Assembly: GCA_902491055.1 (NCBI GenBank)
Contig: CABUGI010000002.1
Span: 12,209-76,208 of the forward strand
DNA: 64,000 bases
Source: an uncultured Collinsella sp.
GTDB taxonomy: Bacteria > Actinomycetota > Coriobacteriia > Coriobacteriales > Coriobacteriaceae
Direction: 5' to 3'
Part shown: positions 62,495-64,000 of the stretch, piece after piece
Numbering within the stretch: the first letter of the stretch is position 1
Layout of the letters: the number at the start of each line of letters is the position of its first letter
Made by a program: the position numbers and the translations under genes
Notes under the pieces: generated by a model
The model's database searches: none
Seen by the model: only the letters and a program-made list of their open reading frames with translations
Told to the model about the DNA's origin: nothing

Positions 62495-62824
62495 ATGAGC
62501 TATCTCATCATCGAGCTTGAGACGCAGCTACTTAAGACCGGAAAGACCAGTGCTGATCTGATTCGTGCCACGGGGCATACTCCGGCTAATATTTCTAAGC
62601 TAAGAAACGGAAAAATTAAAGCTATTCGCCTTAAGACGCTTCTCGATATTTGCGATGAACTTGACTGTCAACCGGGAGATATTATTCGGCGGGTGAGTGA
62701 GAAAGAGCTTGAGGAGCTTATTGTTGAGCGTGCAAAAAATGTCGTGAGGCAGATGCGGAATGGTGGAGGCAATGAGGCGTCGCTTCCGACATCAGTCTTT
62801 GCTGTAGATTTGAGCGACGAGTAG
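62495..62824 (+). CDS. Small XRE regulator, partner of DUF2975
   Basis: The 109-residue protein has an XRE/Cro-type helix-turn-helix (KTSADLIRATGHTPANISKL, then RNGKIKAIRLKTLLDICDEL, DCQPGDII) like YozG-type regulators, with a C-terminal helical tail. TAGGAGG precedes the ATG. Co-expression with the membrane protein suggests a membrane-controlled regulator. Confidence 0.88.
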   Translation: MSYLIIELETQLLKTGKTSADLIRATGHTPANISKLRNGKIKAIRLKTLLDICDELDCQPGDIIRRVSEKELEELIVERAKNVVRQMRNGGGNEASLPTSVFAVDLSDE

Positions 62825-62865
62825 CATAAAGCGAACAGCTATAACGAAATATCAGCGTAAAGGGG

Positions 62866-62893
62866 CCCGTGTCTAACACGGGTTCTTTCTTTT
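62866..62893 (+). terminator. Terminator after the HTH gene
   Basis: CCCGTGT-cta-ACACGGG is followed by TTCTTTCTTTT. Confidence 0.88.
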
Positions 62894-62901
62894 AGATTAC
62901 C

Positions 62902-62951
62902 TTGACAAATATGAGTTATCGAAAAACAATAACAACTATGAAAAACGATAA
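62902..62951 (+). promoter_or_regulatory. Promoter and dyad before the ABC ATPase gene
   Basis: A consensus -35 TTGACA is at 62902-62907, with AACAAT about 17 bases on. TTATCG (62916-62921) and CGATAA (62946-62951) form a dyad resembling the operator at 61872. Confidence 0.5.
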
Positions 62952-62968
62952 AGGAAAGAAGGAACGAT

Positions 62969-63730
62969 ATGAGCGGTTTTGCTATCAAGCAGAACGGGAG
63001 GCCGATGAACGCATCAGCGATAAAGTTATCAAAGGTGTCAAAGCGCTACGGGAAACGGCGCGTTTTGCATGACGTTTCCTTCGAGGTGCATCAGTCTGAG
63101 CTCCTTGCCCTTGTTGGTGCAAACGGTGCGGGCAAAAGCACGCTTATTAAAATCGTCTTGGGCCTCTGCGAGCCGTCGTCGGGGAGCGTGGAGCTCTTTG
63201 GGGGCAAGTCGAAAAAAGAGCTGAGCCTGATGCGGACGCGTGTCGGCTATGTGCCAGATTCCTGCGGAGCATACCAATCCCTCAGTGCGGCTGAGAATCT
63301 TCGGATCCGATGTGCGGAATGGGGGCTTGATGCGAATCGTGAGATTCCTCGCGTTTTGAGCCTAGTCGGGCTGGACGTCGAAGAGAAAAAGAGCGTGAAC
63401 AGTTTTTCTCTGGGAATGAAACGGCGGCTGGATATAGCTACGGCTTTGTTGGGCGACACCGACGTACTAATTTTCGATGAGCCGGCAAATGGATTGGACC
63501 CGCTGGGCATCGAGAGTATATGGGCCCTTATCGGTCGATTGAATCGAGAACAGGGTAAGACCATGCTCGTCTCTAGCCATGATTTGGATGAGTTGGCATC
63601 AGTTGCAACAAGTTGCGTGTTTATTCATGACGGCGAACTGCTGAAAAAGGAATCGATGGACGTCATAAGGGATGAGGCGTCGTCCCTAAAAGAGTATTAC
63701 AGGCGCTTGATGAAGGCGGTCTCGCTATGA
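62969..63730 (+). CDS. ABC transporter ATP-binding protein (CcmA-like)
   Basis: The 253-residue ATPase has Walker A GANGAGKST, a degenerate signature FSLGMKRRL, Walker B VLIFDEPANGLDP and the H-loop SSHD. This is the drug or bacteriocin exporter/immunity type. GAAGGAACG precedes the ATG. The start of a permease gene overlaps its stop by four bases (ATGA), but that gene ends early. Confidence 0.93.
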   Translation: MSGFAIKQNGRPMNASAIKLSKVSKRYGKRRVLHDVSFEVHQSELLALVGANGAGKSTLIKIVLGLCEPSSGSVELFGGKSKKELSLMRTRVGYVPDSCGAYQSLSAAENLRIRCAEWGLDANREIPRVLSLVGLDVEEKKSVNSFSLGMKRRLDIATALLGDTDVLIFDEPANGLDPLGIESIWALIGRLNREQGKTMLVSSHDLDELASVATSCVFIHDGELLKKESMDVIRDEASSLKEYYRRLMKAVSL

Positions 63731-63906
63731 AGCGGGCGATCCATCCCATAAAGGCAGATATGATGCGTTTGCACAGGATGTTTCCGGCGAAGTTTGGTCT
63801 TGCGCTTATTCTGGCGTTCGGCCTTCTCTTCGGTGTCTTTCTAAAAAACGGAACAACGTTGCTCGCCTTTGGCAATAGCGTTTTTGGGGAGGATATTGGT
63901 TTCTGA
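63727..63906 (+). pseudogene. Truncated ABC permease gene
   Basis: The frame starts at the ATGA overlap and gives 59 residues: a basic start (MKRAIHPIKADMMRLHRMFP), one membrane helix (FGLALILAFGLLFGVFL) and an abrupt stop after GEDIGF. A usual permease of this kind has six helices and about 230-260 residues, so the rest is gone. The following bases belong to a gene on the other strand, so an insertion or deletion junction lies near 63900. Confidence 0.7.
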
Positions 63907-63911
63907 CGCTC

Positions 63912-64000
63912 CTATATGGCAAGGTCTTTTTTAGAATCCATTTTTCGCTCGGCCTCGAAGGCCTGCCTGTCCCAATCGAGCGGGAGCCCCGCCTCGACCC
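63912..64000 (-). CDS. 3' end of an unidentified gene (continues outside window)
   Basis: On the - strand an open frame enters from the right edge and ends at 63912 with ..VEAGLPLDWDRQAFEAERKM, DSKKDLAI. Only 28 residues are visible, too few to name. Because it abuts the cut permease gene, it may belong to a mobile element. Confidence 0.4.
   Translation of the reverse strand, partial: VEAGLPLDWDRQAFEAERKMDSKKDLAI

Overview
The window looks like chromosome of a gut Coriobacteriia member, most likely Collinsella (Actinomycetota). The basis is the moderately high G+C, the Coriobacteriia-style LuxR regulators (one with an N-terminal membrane domain), a fermentative gene set (pyruvate formate-lyase, sucrose PTS), and many short intergenic palindromic elements. 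This assignment rests on gene recognition from memory; no search was run. No tRNA, rRNA or CRISPR array was seen.

Layout. 1-11.3 kb is an agmatine/amine-related block: the 3' end of one agmatine deiminase, an APC permease, a membrane LuxR regulator with a perfect internal tandem duplication, an amidohydrolase-MATE pair, a DUF4143 ATPase, a soluble LuxR regulator and a second, complete agmatine deiminase. 11.5-15 kb is decayed or mobile: a kinase-like pseudogene, a GNAT gene and an IS110/IS1111-type insertion sequence. 15-21.3 kb has DAHP synthase and a MarR-controlled pair of ABC exporters. 21.8-32.2 kb is fermentation: a pyruvate formate-lyase whose glycyl-radical domain is a separate small gene, a LacI-regulated sucrose/fructan cassette (GH32, PTS EIIBC, GH32), a DegV protein and the PFL activase. 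32.5-36.5 kb holds a serine hydrolase, mtnN, the ysxC GTPase and a candidate ADP-ribosyltransferase-like/HTH toxin-antitoxin pair. 36.8-43.4 kb is the aspartate-family pathway (thrB, thrC, lysC, asd) plus ogt. 43.5-44.1 kb is a junction of two broken genes (ClC channel and Abi). 44.3-59.2 kb is mixed housekeeping and transport (FtsX-type ABC pair, pfkA, C45 and M18 peptidases, a dehydrogenase, map, a radical SAM protein, a hydrolase). 59.4-61.7 kb is a GGDEF-like/REC/HD-GYP protein with an Hpt partner. 61.9-63.9 kb is a DUF2975/HTH operon followed by an ABC ATPase whose permease gene is cut short near the window end.

The most unusual signal is between the genes. Several families of intergenic hairpins recur. 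One keeps an RGGGACA-type loop while the complementary arms change (seven copies with one arm pair, and three hairpins with other arms). A second is a nested double hairpin that always lies just 3' of a gene, with conserved 10-12-nt joints between non-homologous arms (three copies, same polarity to the gene). A third is a composite terminator with a GACC-TTCT-GGTC tip (two copies). There are also two palindrome families (three and two copies) and three long MITE-like inverted repeats. In the first two families most arms remain complementary while their sequence differs, which argues that structure is being maintained.
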